The notes below the pieces were generated by a model, which did no database searches, was not told the DNA's origin, and worked only from the letters and a program-made list of their open reading frames with translations. Of a stretch of 64,000 nt of DNA, positions 53,824 through 63,052 are shown piece after piece (within the stretch, counting starts at the first letter, position 1; each line of letters opens with the position of its first letter). This DNA is from Bosea sp. F3-2 (lineage in GTDB: Bacteria; Pseudomonadota; Alphaproteobacteria; Rhizobiales; Beijerinckiaceae). The position numbers and the translations under genes are program-made. The stretch is taken from assembly GCF_008253865.1 (NCBI RefSeq), contig NZ_CP042331.1, forward strand, positions 1,550,001 to 1,614,000, written 5' to 3'.

Positions 53824-55392
53824 CTACTCCCACTCGATCGTCCCAGGCGGCTTCGAGGTCACGTCGTAGACGACGCGGTTGATGCCCTTGACCTCGTTGA
53901 TGATCCGCGTGGCTGCACGGCCGAGGAAGTTCATGTCGAAGGGATAGAAATCCGCCGTCATGCCATCGACCGAGGTCACGGCGCGCAGCGCGCAGACATG
54001 ATCGTAGGTGCGATAGTCGCCCATCACGCCGACGGTGCGGACCGGCAGCAGCACGGCGAAGGCCTGCCAGATCACGTCATAGAGGCCGGCCTTGCGGATC
54101 TCGTCGAGATAGATCGCATCGGCCTTGCGCAGGATGTCGAGCTTCTCCTTGGTGATCTCGCCGGGGCAGCGGATGGCGAGGCCCGGCCCCGGGAAGGGAT
54201 GGCGGCCGACGAAGGCCTCGGGCAGGCCGAGCTCGCGGCCGAGCACGCGAACCTCGTCCTTGAACAGCTCACGCAGCGGCTCGACGAGCTTCATCTTCAT
54301 GCGCTCGGGCAGGCCGCCGACATTGTGGTGGCTCTTGATCGTCACCGAGGGGCCACCGGAGAAGGACACGCTCTCGATCACGTCGGGATAGAGCGTGCCC
54401 TGCGCCAGGAAATCGGCGCCGCCGAGCTTGGCAGCTTCCGCATCGAAGACGTCGATGAAGAGCCGGCCGATGGTCTTGCGCTTGGCTTCCGGATCGGAGC
54501 CGCACTTGGCGAGCTCCGACAAGAAAAGCTCTTCGGCGTCAACGTGGACCAGTGGGATGTTGTAGTGGTCCCTGAAGAGGGTGACGACCTGCTCGGCCTC
54601 GCCCAGCCGCATCAGCCCGTGATCGACGAAGACGCAGGTGAGCTGGTCGCCGATCGCCTCATGGATCAGCACGGCCGCAACAGCCGAGTCGACGCCGCCG
54701 GAAAGACCGCAGATGACGCGGCCAGAGCCAACCTGCTCGCGGATCTTCTTCTGCATCTCGGCGCGGTAGGCCGACATGCTCCAATCCGGCTTGCAGCCGC
54801 AGATCTCGACGACGAAGTTGCGCAGCAGCTTGCCGCCATCGGGCGTATGGACCACCTCGGGATGGAACATCGTGGTGTAGAAGCGCCGCTCCTCGTCGCT
54901 CGCCACCGCGAAGGGCGCGTTCTCCGAGGTTGCCTTGACCGAGAAGCCCTGCGGCAGCTTGGTGACGCGGTCGCCATGGCTCATCCAGACCGGGTAGCGC
55001 GAGCCCTTCTCCCAGACGCCCTCGAACAGCGCCGACGGCGCGAGGATTTCGACATCGGCCCGGCCAAACTCGGCGGCGTGCCCGCCCTCGACGGTGCCGC
55101 CGAGCTGATGCGCCATGGTCTGCTGACCATAGCAGATGCCCATCAGCGGAATATTTGCCGTGAAGACCGCTTCAGGAGCGCGGGGGCTGCCCTCGTCCGG
55201 CACCGAAGCGGGGCCGCCGGAGAAGATCACGCCCTTCGGCTTCAGCCGCTCGAACGCCTCACCCGCCGACTGGAACGGGGCGATCTCGCAGTAGACGCCG
55301 ATCTCGCGGATGCGCCGCGCGATCAGCTGCGTCACCTGCGAGCCGAAATCGATGATGAGGATGGAGTCGTGATGGGGCTGAGCGCTCGTCAT
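53824..55392 (-). CDS. guaA: GMP synthase (glutamine-hydrolysing)
   Basis: The 522-residue enzyme has a class I glutamine amidotransferase domain (Cys in MGICYGQQTMAHQLGG, then FHPEVVHT) and an ATP-pyrophosphatase domain with GLSGGVDSAVAAVL. It ends KPPGTIEWE. It converts XMP to GMP. The last 13 bp of coding and stop sequence are repeated at 50611-50623. guaA 3' ends are a known integration site for genomic islands, and the coding sequence is intact here. Confidence 0.98.
   Translation of the reverse strand: MTSAQPHHDSILIIDFGSQVTQLIARRIREIGVYCEIAPFQSAGEAFERLKPKGVIFSGGPASVPDEGSPRAPEAVFTANIPLMGICYGQQTMAHQLGGTVEGGHAAEFGRADVEILAPSALFEGVWEKGSRYPVWMSHGDRVTKLPQGFSVKATSENAPFAVASDEERRFYTTMFHPEVVHTPDGGKLLRNFVVEICGCKPDWSMSAYRAEMQKKIREQVGSGRVICGLSGGVDSAVAAVLIHEAIGDQLTCVFVDHGLMRLGEAEQVVTLFRDHYNIPLVHVDAEELFLSELAKCGSDPEAKRKTIGRLFIDVFDAEAAKLGGADFLAQGTLYPDVIESVSFSGGPSVTIKSHHNVGGLPERMKMKLVEPLRELFKDEVRVLGRELGLPEAFVGRHPFPGPGLAIRCPGEITKEKLDILRKADAIYLDEIRKAGLYDVIWQAFAVLLPVRTVGVMGDYRTYDHVCALRAVTSVDGMTADFYPFDMNFLGRAATRIINEVKGINRVVYDVTSKPPGTIEWE
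53826..53838. repeat. Candidate attachment site (att) within the guaA 3' end
   Basis: ACTCCCACTCGAT covers the last codons and stop of guaA. It matches 50611-50623 exactly and in the same orientation, bounding the insert on its right side. Confidence 0.68.
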
Positions 55393-55441
55393 CGCGTCCC
55401 GTTACTGGATCACGCGGGCGCGCGCAACGGCCGTAGCCGTC

Positions 55442-56740
55442 TCAATCCCCGCGCTGGAGGCAAGCCAGGTAGAAACCATCCGTTCCGGTGCGGCGCGGCG
55501 AGAGCTGCAGGCCGAACTCCGTGGCGAAGCGGGCGAGCAGGGAGAAGTCGCTTTCCGCGCCCTTGAGCACGTCGATCGGCGCGATCGGAGCGAAGCCGGG
55601 ATGGCGGCCAAGGAAGGCGCGGATGGCCTCGTCATTTTCCTCGGGCAGCATGGAGCAGGTGATATAGGCAATGCGCCCGCCCGGCTTTACCAGCTTGGCG
55701 GCGCGGGCCAGCACCTCGGCCTGATCCTTGATCCGTTCGGCGAGCGCGCCGGGACGCACGCGCCATTTCGCATCGGGATTGCGCCGCCAGGTACCCGAGC
55801 CGGTGCAGGGCGCATCGACCAGCACGAGATCGGCCTGACCGGCGACATCCGCCAAAGGCTCATGGCCGCGCGAGCGCGGGATGCGCACCTCGACGATGCT
55901 CGCGCCCGAGCGCGCCACGCGGTCATGCAGTGGCGCGAGCCGGCGGCTGTCGAGATCGGTGGCGTAGAGGCTGCCGCGGTTCGCCATTAGCGCAGCGAGG
56001 GCCAGCGTCTTGCCCCCTGCCCCGGCGCAGAGATCGATGACTGTCTCGCCTGGCCGGGCGCCGGCGAGCAATGTCACCAGCTGCGAGCCTTCGTCCTGAA
56101 CCTCGAAGGCACCGGCAAAGAAACCGGGCTCGGTCTGCAGCGAAGGGCCGCGGCCGTCATGGCCGGGCTGGAAGCGTAAGCCATCGGGCGACCATGCGCC
56201 GGTCTCCGGCTGATGGTGAGCGAGATCCTTGAGAACGGCGTCGCGGCCGGCCTTGAGGCGATTGACGCGCAAGTCGATCGGCGCGCGGGCGGCCAGCGCC
56301 TGCCCCTCCGCCATCGCCGCCTCGCCGAAGCCGCCGTGGAACGAAGGCCACAGCCATTCGGGCACGTCCGCCCGTACCCAATCAGGCGCCCCCTCGTCGG
56401 AAAAGGCGGTGAGAAGTGCAGTCTCATCGGCGCTGAGCGGCGCCGGAGCGTGATTCTCGCCCGAGAACAGCGCAGCGATCTCATCCAACGGCAGGCCACG
56501 CAGCCCAGCGAGCATGCCGAGAACGAGTGCGCGTGGCTCCTCGGAGGCCATGGCGTAGCCGGCAGACGCCTTGCGACGCAGCGCGTCATAGACGAGCGAG
56601 GCGATGGCCGCGCGGTCCTTCGAGCCGGCGAAGCGGCGCGACAGCCCCCAGTCCTTCAGCGCATCAGCCGCCGGGCGACGGCGCTCGATGATGTCCTGCA
56701 GCACCTCGATGGCGGCGCTGATCCGGGCGGCTGGCGTCAT
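55442..56740 (-). CDS. RsmB-family 16S rRNA (cytosine-C5) methyltransferase
   Basis: The 432-residue enzyme has an N-terminal NusB-like helical domain (AAIEVLQDIIERRRPAADAL) and a SAM methyltransferase domain: VIDLCAGAGGKTLALAALMA, VDAPCTGSGTWRRNPDAKW and ITCSMLPEENDEAI, with the two catalytic Cys. It methylates a cytosine in RNA, most likely in 16S rRNA. It lies 49 nt upstream of guaA on the same strand. Confidence 0.92.
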   Translation of the reverse strand: MTPAARISAAIEVLQDIIERRRPAADALKDWGLSRRFAGSKDRAAIASLVYDALRRKASAGYAMASEEPRALVLGMLAGLRGLPLDEIAALFSGENHAPAPLSADETALLTAFSDEGAPDWVRADVPEWLWPSFHGGFGEAAMAEGQALAARAPIDLRVNRLKAGRDAVLKDLAHHQPETGAWSPDGLRFQPGHDGRGPSLQTEPGFFAGAFEVQDEGSQLVTLLAGARPGETVIDLCAGAGGKTLALAALMANRGSLYATDLDSRRLAPLHDRVARSGASIVEVRIPRSRGHEPLADVAGQADLVLVDAPCTGSGTWRRNPDAKWRVRPGALAERIKDQAEVLARAAKLVKPGGRIAYITCSMLPEENDEAIRAFLGRHPGFAPIAPIDVLKGAESDFSLLARFATEFGLQLSPRRTGTDGFYLACLQRGD

Positions 56741-56923
56741 GATGCTTCAATCCTGGCGTGGGCGGCTCAAGCCCGGCGCCGCAAGGCGGTGAGTAAGGTG
56801 TGCTTCGACCCGTTCAAACATGACGCCGAGGCATGGTGGCCCATGCGGCATGCACTTGACGCGGTCGTTTCACAAGCGGAAAGACGATGCAACCGCATGT
56901 CGCGGCCGCCGGGATATCCACAC

Positions 56924-57064
56924 ATGAAAAGCGCCAGCCGCATCGTCATTCTGAGCCTTGTCGCCCTCGGCCTTGCCGCTTGCGCGACCCAGCCGCAGCC
57001 GGAATTCACACCGCCGCCCTCAAAGCGCCTCGACGCGAAGACCACGCTCGAAAATCGCCGCTGA
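56924..57064 (+). CDS. Small lipoprotein, 46 residues
   Basis: The protein has a signal peptide with lipobox LAAC (Cys20; SRIVILSLVALGLAACATQP) and a 26-residue polar, Pro-rich mature chain ending TTLENRR. It is probably anchored to a membrane through Cys20. A terminator follows. No family beyond small lipoproteins is recognised. Confidence 0.8.
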   Translation: MKSASRIVILSLVALGLAACATQPQPEFTPPPSKRLDAKTTLENRR

Positions 57065-57084
57065 CGTCAGGCGGACACAGGATC

Positions 57085-57118
57085 GCCCGCGCGCCCTGAC
57101 CGGCAGCGCGGGCTTTTT
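57085..57118 (+). terminator. Terminator of the lipoprotein gene
   Basis: A perfect stem GCCCGCGC/GCGCGGGC (57085-57092 with 57106-57113) is followed by TTTTT. It lies 20 nt past the stop. Confidence 0.85.
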
Positions 57119-57233
57119 GTTGGCCGTCGCAAGGCGCGAGAGCTGATACCAGCGATCCCAAGCAATCTTTTCATGGAGCTGTCACATCACCCGACCTAAG
57201 TTCGCGCGTATTTCCGCGAGCCGGGGTCAAACC

Positions 57234-58391
57234 ATGAAAAAGACGCTGCTTCTCTCGACATCGCTTCTCGCCGCGCTGGCCGTGCAGCCGCTCGCGGCCC
57301 TCGCCCAGCAGGCATCTACCTCCACCAGCAAGCCGCTGATCATCGCCCACCGCGGCGCCAGCGGCTACATGCCCGAGCACACGATCGAGGGCTACAAGCT
57401 CGCCATCGAGATGGGCGCGGATTTCATCGAGCCCGATCTGGTCTCGACCAAGGACGGTGTTCTGATCGTGCGGCACGAGCCGATGCTGAGCGGCACCACC
57501 GACATCGCCGACCGGCCGGAGTTCGCCAGTCGCAAGACGACGCGCAAGGTCGACGGCATCGACACCACCGACTGGTTCGCCAATGATTTCACCCTGGCCG
57601 AGATCAAGACCCTGCGCGCCAAGCAGGCTTTCGCCGATCGCGACCAGTCGCATAACGGCAAGTACCAGATCCCGGCCTTCCAGGAGGTGATCGACCTCGC
57701 CAAGGCGGAAAGCGCCCGCACCGGCCGCACCATCGGCATCTATCCGGAAACCAAACACCCGACCTATCACGCCGCGCTCGGCCTCGCCTTCGAGGACAAG
57801 CTCCTCGACATGCTCAAGGCCGCCGGCTGGACCGAGAAGACCTCGCCGGTGTTCATCCAGAGCTTCGAGACGGGAAACCTGAAATATCTGCGCAAGAAGA
57901 CGCAGCTGCGCCTCGTCCAGCTCGTCGATGGCGACGGCGTCGACAAGGACGGCAAGGTCACGCTCGTGGCCCCCTTCGACCGCCCCTATGACTTCGCCGT
58001 GCTCGGCGACAAGCGCACCTTCCAGGACATGCTCTCGGCCGAAGGGCTCAAGGAGATCGCGACCTATGCCGACGGCGTCGGCCCCTGGAAGCCCTACATC
58101 ATGGGCGCCAAGCAGACGATCGGCGCTGATGGCAAGCCGCAGGATCTCAACGGCGACGGCACCATCGACGAGCGCGACCGCACGCTGATCGCGCCGACGA
58201 ACGTGGTCAAGGATGCCCATGCCGCCGGCCTCCTCGTCCACACCTGGACCTTCCGGAGCGAGCCGAAGCGGCTGGCCTCGGACTTCAAGGGCGACGCCGC
58301 GGCCGAGTACAAGGCCTTCTTCGCGCTCGGCATCGACGGCCTGTTCTCGGATTTCTCGGATCAGGCCGTGAAGGCGCGCGACGCGAAGTAA
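57234..58391 (+). CDS. Periplasmic glycerophosphodiester phosphodiesterase (GlpQ-like)
   Basis: The 385-residue protein has a signal peptide (cleavage near ALAQQA), catalytic HRGASGYMPEHT (His-Arg), FIEPDLVSTKDGVLIVRHEP (Glu, Asp, His) and IYPETKHP. An EF-hand-like loop DLNGDGTIDERD (about residue 305) suggests calcium binding, as known for GlpQ. It releases glycerol 3-phosphate from exported glycerophosphodiesters. A cytoplasmic relative is at 29043-29819. Confidence 0.94.
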   Translation: MKKTLLLSTSLLAALAVQPLAALAQQASTSTSKPLIIAHRGASGYMPEHTIEGYKLAIEMGADFIEPDLVSTKDGVLIVRHEPMLSGTTDIADRPEFASRKTTRKVDGIDTTDWFANDFTLAEIKTLRAKQAFADRDQSHNGKYQIPAFQEVIDLAKAESARTGRTIGIYPETKHPTYHAALGLAFEDKLLDMLKAAGWTEKTSPVFIQSFETGNLKYLRKKTQLRLVQLVDGDGVDKDGKVTLVAPFDRPYDFAVLGDKRTFQDMLSAEGLKEIATYADGVGPWKPYIMGAKQTIGADGKPQDLNGDGTIDERDRTLIAPTNVVKDAHAAGLLVHTWTFRSEPKRLASDFKGDAAAEYKAFFALGIDGLFSDFSDQAVKARDAK

Positions 58392-58420
58392 GGTTTCCCG
58401 CCATAGAGGGCACGGCGCAT

Positions 58421-58548
58421 TTTCACGGAAACGCGGGTCATCCCGGGCTTGACCCGGGATCCATGCCGGAGCGCTTCCGACGAAGGTTCAGGCATGGATC
58501 CCGGATCTCCGCTTCGCTCCGTCCGGGATGACCCGCGTGTCCGTGAAA
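58421..58548. repeat. Dispersed hairpin repeat, family B, copy 2 (large)
   Basis: Outer arms TTTCACGGAAACGCGGGTCA and TGACCCGCGTGTCCGTGAAA enclose CATCCCGG/CCGGGATG and ATCCATGCC/GGCATGGAT arms. It is longer than 12845-12949 but shares the CATCCCGG...GGATCC core. It follows the glycerophosphodiesterase gene. Confidence 0.82.
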
Positions 58549-58568
58549 GATCTACAAACTCACGGAAA

Positions 58569-58593
58569 GCCCGCGGCGCCCAGCGCCGCGGGC
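58569..58593 (-). terminator. Probable terminator of the 92-residue exported protein gene
   Basis: A perfect 11-bp stem (58569-58579 with 58583-58593, GC-rich) with a 3-nt loop lies 47 nt past the stop of the minus-strand gene. Only TTTCC follows, so efficiency may be low. It could also serve the opposite strand. Confidence 0.5.
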
Positions 58594-58640
58594 CTTGGCC
58601 GTCAGCGGGCTTCGCGCCCGCTCCCTACAAATCAGATTGG

Positions 58641-58919
58641 TCAATCGCAGACGCGGGTCGTGCGCCGCACCACGCCGCGCGGTGTTTCCCGCTCGGTCGT
58701 AATCGTGCGGCAATCGTCGCCGCGGTAATAGTTGGCGCGTCGCCATTCGCGCTCGCGCATGCGCTCATAGCGCTCCTGACGCATCTCGCGATCGATCGCC
58801 CGCTCATGGGGCGTGCGGGGATCGACGCTCACGCCGCCCGGTCCGATGTTGATCGACTGAGCATAGGCGCCGCTGCTCGCCAGAAGAGCAACAGCTATGA
58901 CAGGGACAAAACGATTCAT
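58641..58919 (-). CDS. Hypothetical exported protein, 92 residues
   Basis: The protein has a signal peptide (MNRFVPVIAVALLASSGAYA) and a short, strongly charged mature part with PGGVSVDPRTPHERAID, Arg/Glu-rich helices, and two Cys near the end (DDCRTITTERET and TTRVCD) that could form a disulfide. GGAGG stands 8-12 nt upstream of the ATG. Function is unknown. The pattern is common in small periplasmic proteins of Hyphomicrobiales. Confidence 0.75.
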   Translation of the reverse strand: MNRFVPVIAVALLASSGAYAQSINIGPGGVSVDPRTPHERAIDREMRQERYERMREREWRRANYYRGDDCRTITTERETPRGVVRRTTRVCD

Positions 58920-59030
58920 GACGTACCCTCCGTTTGCGCCATCAACGCACCGGACAAGGACTCGTTCCGCAAAAGGTTCCATCTGCGGCTGAAGATGCTT
59001 AGCGATTCTTTGGGGATCGCCCCTCAAACG

Positions 59031-59058
59031 AAAAAGCGCGCCGGCAAGGCCGGCGCGC
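59031..59058 (-). terminator. Terminator of the aap operon
   Basis: On the minus strand, stem GCGCGCCGGC/GCCGGCGCGC (59036-59045 with 59049-59058) has a CTT loop and is followed by TTTTTCG. It lies 28 nt past the aapP stop. Confidence 0.9.
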
Positions 59059-59085
59059 TTCCATCGCTCGATGAGCTGTTCTTTG

Positions 59086-59886
59086 TCAGTGCAGGATCTG
59101 GCTGAGGAAGAGCTTGGTGCGCTCGTGCTGCGGGTTCTTGAAGAACTCGTTCGGGGTGTTCATCTCGACGATCTGGCCGGCATCCATGAAGATGACGCGG
59201 TCGGCGACCTGGCGGGCGAAGCCCATCTCGTGGGTGACGCAGAGCATGGTCATGCCCTCCTCCGCCAGCGAGACCATGGTGTCGAGCACCTCCTTGACCA
59301 TTTCGGGGTCGAGCGCCGAGGTCGGCTCGTCGAACAGCATGATCTTCGGGCTCATGCACAATGAGCGGGCGATCGCCACGCGCTGCTGCTGGCCGCCGGA
59401 GAGCTGGCCCGGGTACTTCGCCGCCTGCTCCGGGATCTTGACGCGCTTGAGGTAGTGCATCGCGATCTCCTCGGCGTCCTTCTTGGGCATCTTCCTCACC
59501 CAGATCGGCGCGAGCGTCAGATTCTCGAGAATCGTCAGATGCGGGAACAGGTTGAAGTGCTGGAAGACCATGCCGACGTCGCGGCGGATCTCGTCGATCT
59601 TCTTGAGGTCGTTGGTGAGCTCCGTCCCGTCGACGACGATCTGGCCCTTCTGGTGCTCCTCGAGCCGGTTGATGCAGCGGATCATCGTCGACTTGCCCGA
59701 GCCGGACGGGCCGCAGATGACGAGCTTCTCGCCGCGCGAGACCTTGAGGTTCACGTCGCGCAGGACATGGAACTCGCCGTACCACTTGTTCACCCCGATC
59801 ATCTCGACGGCGGTGGCGGTGTTGAGCGAGGTCTGCTTAAGAGCCGCAGGCCGGGAGTCGGTCATCTTGGTTTCTGCCATTGCCAT
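59086..59886 (-). CDS. aapP: General L-amino acid ABC transporter ATP-binding protein AapP
   Basis: The 266-residue ATPase has Walker A GPSGSGKST, the signature LSGGQQQRVAIARSL, Walker B IMLFDEPTSALDPE and an H-loop VTHEMGFAR. It is of the polar amino-acid (GlnQ/HisP) type. It drives import by AapQM. The start at 59886 has AGAGG about 10 nt upstream; an ATG at 59895 is in frame but too close to that site. Confidence 0.94.
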   Translation of the reverse strand: MAMAETKMTDSRPAALKQTSLNTATAVEMIGVNKWYGEFHVLRDVNLKVSRGEKLVICGPSGSGKSTMIRCINRLEEHQKGQIVVDGTELTNDLKKIDEIRRDVGMVFQHFNLFPHLTILENLTLAPIWVRKMPKKDAEEIAMHYLKRVKIPEQAAKYPGQLSGGQQQRVAIARSLCMSPKIMLFDEPTSALDPEMVKEVLDTMVSLAEEGMTMLCVTHEMGFARQVADRVIFMDAGQIVEMNTPNEFFKNPQHERTKLFLSQILH

Positions 59887-59900
59887 GGTCGTCATTCCTC

Positions 59901-61280
59901 TCAACGTTTTTGGCCGGCGGCGAGGCGCTTTTCGACAGCTACCGAGTAGCGCGACATTCCCCAGCAGCAAAGGAAATAGAAGATCGCGGCGAAGGCATAG
60001 CCGGTCGTCCGCGTGGTCGGCGTCGCCCAGGTCGGGTCGACGAGGGTCGCCTCGATCGTGCGCAGGAAGTCGAAGATGCCGACGATGGTGACCAGCGTCG
60101 TATCCTTGAACAACCCGATGAAGGTGTTGACGATGCCGGGGATCACGATCCGCAGCGCCTGCGGCAGGACGATCAGGCGCGTCATCTGCCAGTAGCCGAG
60201 GCCGAGCGACATCGCGCCTTCGTATTGGCCCTTGGGGATCGCCTGCAGGCCGCCGCGCACCACCTCCGCCATATAGGCGGCGGCGAAGAGCGCGACGCCG
60301 ATCAGCGGCCTGAGCAACCGGTCCGGCGACCATTCCTGCGGCACGAAGAGCGGCAGCATGGTGTTGGCCATGAACAGCACGGTGATCAGCGGCACGCCGC
60401 GGACGAACTCGATGAAGATCACCGAGAGCAGCTGGATCGCCGGCAGCCTGGAACGGCGGCCGAGCGCCAGCAGCACGCCGAGCGGCAACGAGAACACGAT
60501 GCCGACCGCAGAGACCAAGAAGGTCACCGTCATGCCGCCCCAAAGCCCGGTATCGACGCGGGGCAGCCCGACCCTGTCGGCCAGCAGGGCGAGCACACCG
60601 AAGACGACCAGCGCGATCAGGATCAGGCGCTTCGGCCGATAGAAGCGCTGCCAGACCGGCATCGCCTGCTCGACCGCCAGCTGTCCCTCGCCGATCCAGA
60701 ACCCGATCAGTGACGGCACGAAGGACAGGACGAGATAGACCACCGCCAGCGCGAAGCTCACCAGGATCAGGAAGCGCAGCAAGCCTTCGGCCCGGTCACC
60801 GCCCAGCAGCAGGATGAAGGCGCTGGTCGGCAGAATGACGAAGAAGAAGAAGACGCCGATCTTCTTCATTGGCGCCTTGTTCCAGAGCAGCCAGACCACG
60901 CCCAGCGCGAACATCGCGAAGACGATGTTGACCCGCCAGCGCTCCGTCACCGGATAGGAGCCGTAGATGAAATACTGGAGGCGGTCGGCGATATAGGCCC
61001 AGCAGGCACCGACCGGCCGGCCGACCTTGTCGGCGAGGCAGGCGTCGCGGCTCGTGCCGGTCCAGACCGCGTCGAGGAAGTAGAACCGGATCAGCCCCGG
61101 CACCGCATCGACCACCAGGTAGAGGCAGAGCAGGGTCAGGATCGTATTGAGCGGGCTGGAGAACAGGTGAGCCCTGATCCAGGCCAAGGGGCCGGCCACG
61201 GAAAGCGGGGCAGGCTCCTGCTGCAGCGTCTCCTTGCGGACGAAGGCGTAGGGCGTGAGTTCGGTGGTTGCGTCGGTCAT
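59901..61280 (-). CDS. aapM: General L-amino acid ABC transporter permease AapM
   Basis: The 459-residue permease is longer than HisM-type proteins. Extra N-terminal helices precede the BPD-transporter domain (GMTVTFLVSAVGIVFSLPLG). The EAA loop is AAYMAEVVRGGLQAIPKGQY EGAMSLGL. This long form is typical of AapM/BztC. Together with AapQ it forms the inner-membrane channel. The ATG at 61278-61280 (MTDATTELTPYAF) is chosen. Gap to aapQ is 10 nt. Confidence 0.93.
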   Translation of the reverse strand: MTDATTELTPYAFVRKETLQQEPAPLSVAGPLAWIRAHLFSSPLNTILTLLCLYLVVDAVPGLIRFYFLDAVWTGTSRDACLADKVGRPVGACWAYIADRLQYFIYGSYPVTERWRVNIVFAMFALGVVWLLWNKAPMKKIGVFFFFVILPTSAFILLLGGDRAEGLLRFLILVSFALAVVYLVLSFVPSLIGFWIGEGQLAVEQAMPVWQRFYRPKRLILIALVVFGVLALLADRVGLPRVDTGLWGGMTVTFLVSAVGIVFSLPLGVLLALGRRSRLPAIQLLSVIFIEFVRGVPLITVLFMANTMLPLFVPQEWSPDRLLRPLIGVALFAAAYMAEVVRGGLQAIPKGQYEGAMSLGLGYWQMTRLIVLPQALRIVIPGIVNTFIGLFKDTTLVTIVGIFDFLRTIEATLVDPTWATPTTRTTGYAFAAIFYFLCCWGMSRYSVAVEKRLAAGQKR

Positions 61281-61290
61281 CGGTCTGCCC

Positions 61291-62487
61291 TCACCGTTCA
61301 ACCAGCGCCATGCGCTTATTGTAGATGTTCATGAAGAACGATGTCACCAGCGAGATCGTCAGATAGACCGCCATGGTGATCGACACCATCTCGACCGCCT
61401 GCCCGGTCTGGTTCAGCACCGTACCCATGAAGACCTGGACGAGATCCGGATAGCCGATCGCCACCGCCAGCGAGGAGTTCTTGACGAGGTTGAGGTATTG
61501 CGAGGTCAGCGGCGGGATGATGACGCGCATCGCCTGCGGGATGACGACGAGCTTCAGCGTCGGGCCAGAGCGCAGGCCGAGCGCATGGGCCGCTTCGGAC
61601 TGCCCCCTGGACACCGCCATGATGCCGGCACGCACGACCTCGGCGATGAAGCCGCCGGTATAGGTCGAGAGACCGATCAGCAGCGCCACGAACTCCGGAA
61701 AGATCTGCATGCCGCCGGTCAGGTTGAAGCGGCCCTGCTGCGGATAATCGAAGGAGAGCGGCCGGCCCGTGATGAAGAACACGAAAAGCGGCAGCCCGAT
61801 GATCAGAGCGAGCGCGATCCAGCCGTTATGGTGCTGCTTGCCCGTCTGCATCTGCTGGCGCCGCGACCAGATGAAGAAGGCGATCGCCGCGGCGATGCCG
61901 ACGATGAAGGCGATGACGACCGCCTCGAAGGCTGGCGCAAATTGCGGGCTCGGCAGGATGATGCCGCGATTGTTGAGATAGATGCTGCCAGGCAGCGCGA
62001 TCGAGTTGCGGGCGTCCGGCAGAGGCTTCAGCACCGCGTTGTACCAGAAGAAGAGCTGGAGCAGCAGCGGGATGTTGCGGATGACCTCGACATAGATCAT
62101 CGCCAGCTTGGAGACGATCCAGTTGTTCGATAGCCGCGCCACGCCGACGGTGAAGCCGATGATGGTGGCGAAGACGATGCCGAGGGCGGCAACGAGCAGC
62201 GTGTTGAGCAGGCCGACCAGGAAGGCCTGACCATAGGTCGAGCCACCCTGGGCCGAGAATGGGATCAGCTTCTGGTTGACGTCGAATCCGGCGGCGTTGT
62301 GCCAGAAGCCGAAGCCTGAGGCGATCTTCTGCGCACGCAGGTTCTCGATGGCGTTGGATGCCGCCGACCAGATCAGGAAGCCGACGATCGCCAGCAGAGC
62401 GATCTGATAGACATAGCCTCGGATCTTGGGGTCGTAAAACAACGACGCCTTGCCGGGTGATACCGTTTGGTCGGGAATGCTCGACAC
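61291..62487 (-). CDS. aapQ: General L-amino acid ABC transporter permease AapQ
   Basis: The 398-residue permease has the BPD domain (FLVGLLNTLLVAALGIVFAT) and the EAA loop GGFIAEVVRAGIMAVSRGQS. A long loop lies between the first membrane segments, as in AapQ/BztB. Translation starts at a GTG (62485-62487); there is no ATG nearby. It is first of the aapQMP group after a 565-bp gap from aapJ. Confidence 0.92.
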   Translation of the reverse strand: MSSIPDQTVSPGKASLFYDPKIRGYVYQIALLAIVGFLIWSAASNAIENLRAQKIASGFGFWHNAAGFDVNQKLIPFSAQGGSTYGQAFLVGLLNTLLVAALGIVFATIIGFTVGVARLSNNWIVSKLAMIYVEVIRNIPLLLQLFFWYNAVLKPLPDARNSIALPGSIYLNNRGIILPSPQFAPAFEAVVIAFIVGIAAAIAFFIWSRRQQMQTGKQHHNGWIALALIIGLPLFVFFITGRPLSFDYPQQGRFNLTGGMQIFPEFVALLIGLSTYTGGFIAEVVRAGIMAVSRGQSEAAHALGLRSGPTLKLVVIPQAMRVIIPPLTSQYLNLVKNSSLAVAIGYPDLVQVFMGTVLNQTGQAVEMVSITMAVYLTISLVTSFFMNIYNKRMALVER

Positions 62488-63020
62488 TTGTCACGCCCTT
62501 TTTGCTTCGCTTGTGGCGGCCGGTGATCCTGCGGCTGTGCGGTTGCGCCGAGGTCGTCTTGTTGTCCGTGCCGCGCTTTTTTTGTGAGCTTCTTGCCGGA
62601 AGGGCGCGCCATGCGAGCCCCGCCGTCGTTCACGAACCCGACGCGATACCGACGCCGATAGCTGCCGCGCTGGCGGCAGTGATGCTCTCTGTCTTCATGC
62701 CGTTCCCCTGTTCGGAGCAGGTTTGTCCCGCTCTCCCCGATTGAACAAATCTTGAGCAGCAAATGCCGACACGGCAAGCCCTGCTGAAGCAAAATCCCGA
62801 GCAGCAATTCCCGGACCAACCGCGCCTGCTGCCGTCCGGCGCTGGTCTGGAATCTCTGCGCGCCCGAAACCGCGTCGTCAACGAACAATCCCGTTAACGC
62901 ATTGCGGCGCTTCGCAATCCGTTGGATTGCCCTGATCCGGAGCTGATACACGAACGCCGCGAAACGCTTCGAGAGCGGCTCGCGGCGGGGTGCGGCCGCT
63001 TCAGGCCGTAAGACAAACGA
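62488..63020. other. Long aapJ-aapQ intergenic region
   Basis: About 530 bp separate aapJ from the rest of the operon. Apart from the hairpin next to aapJ I find no gene. Open frames on either strand lack protein-like pattern. It may hold an extra promoter for aapQMP or RNA structure that lowers permease expression compared with the binding protein. Confidence 0.5.
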
Positions 63021-63041
63021 GGCGCCGGTCTACCCGGCGCC
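63021..63041 (-). terminator. Partial terminator or mRNA-stabilising hairpin after aapJ
   Basis: A perfect 8-bp stem GGCGCCGG/CCGGCGCC with a 5-nt loop lies 12 nt beyond the aapJ stop. TCGTTTGTCTT follows on the minus strand, a poor U tract. It resembles the hairpins after binding-protein genes that give more binding protein than permease. Confidence 0.6.
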
Positions 63042-63052
63042 CCGTGAATGCA

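Noticed and set aside
50611..53838. A complete Wadjet (jetABCD) or HipBA toxin-antitoxin system
   Set aside because: Only a broken JetA-like gene and a HipA tail are present; no JetB/C/D, no HipB and no integrase frame can be found.
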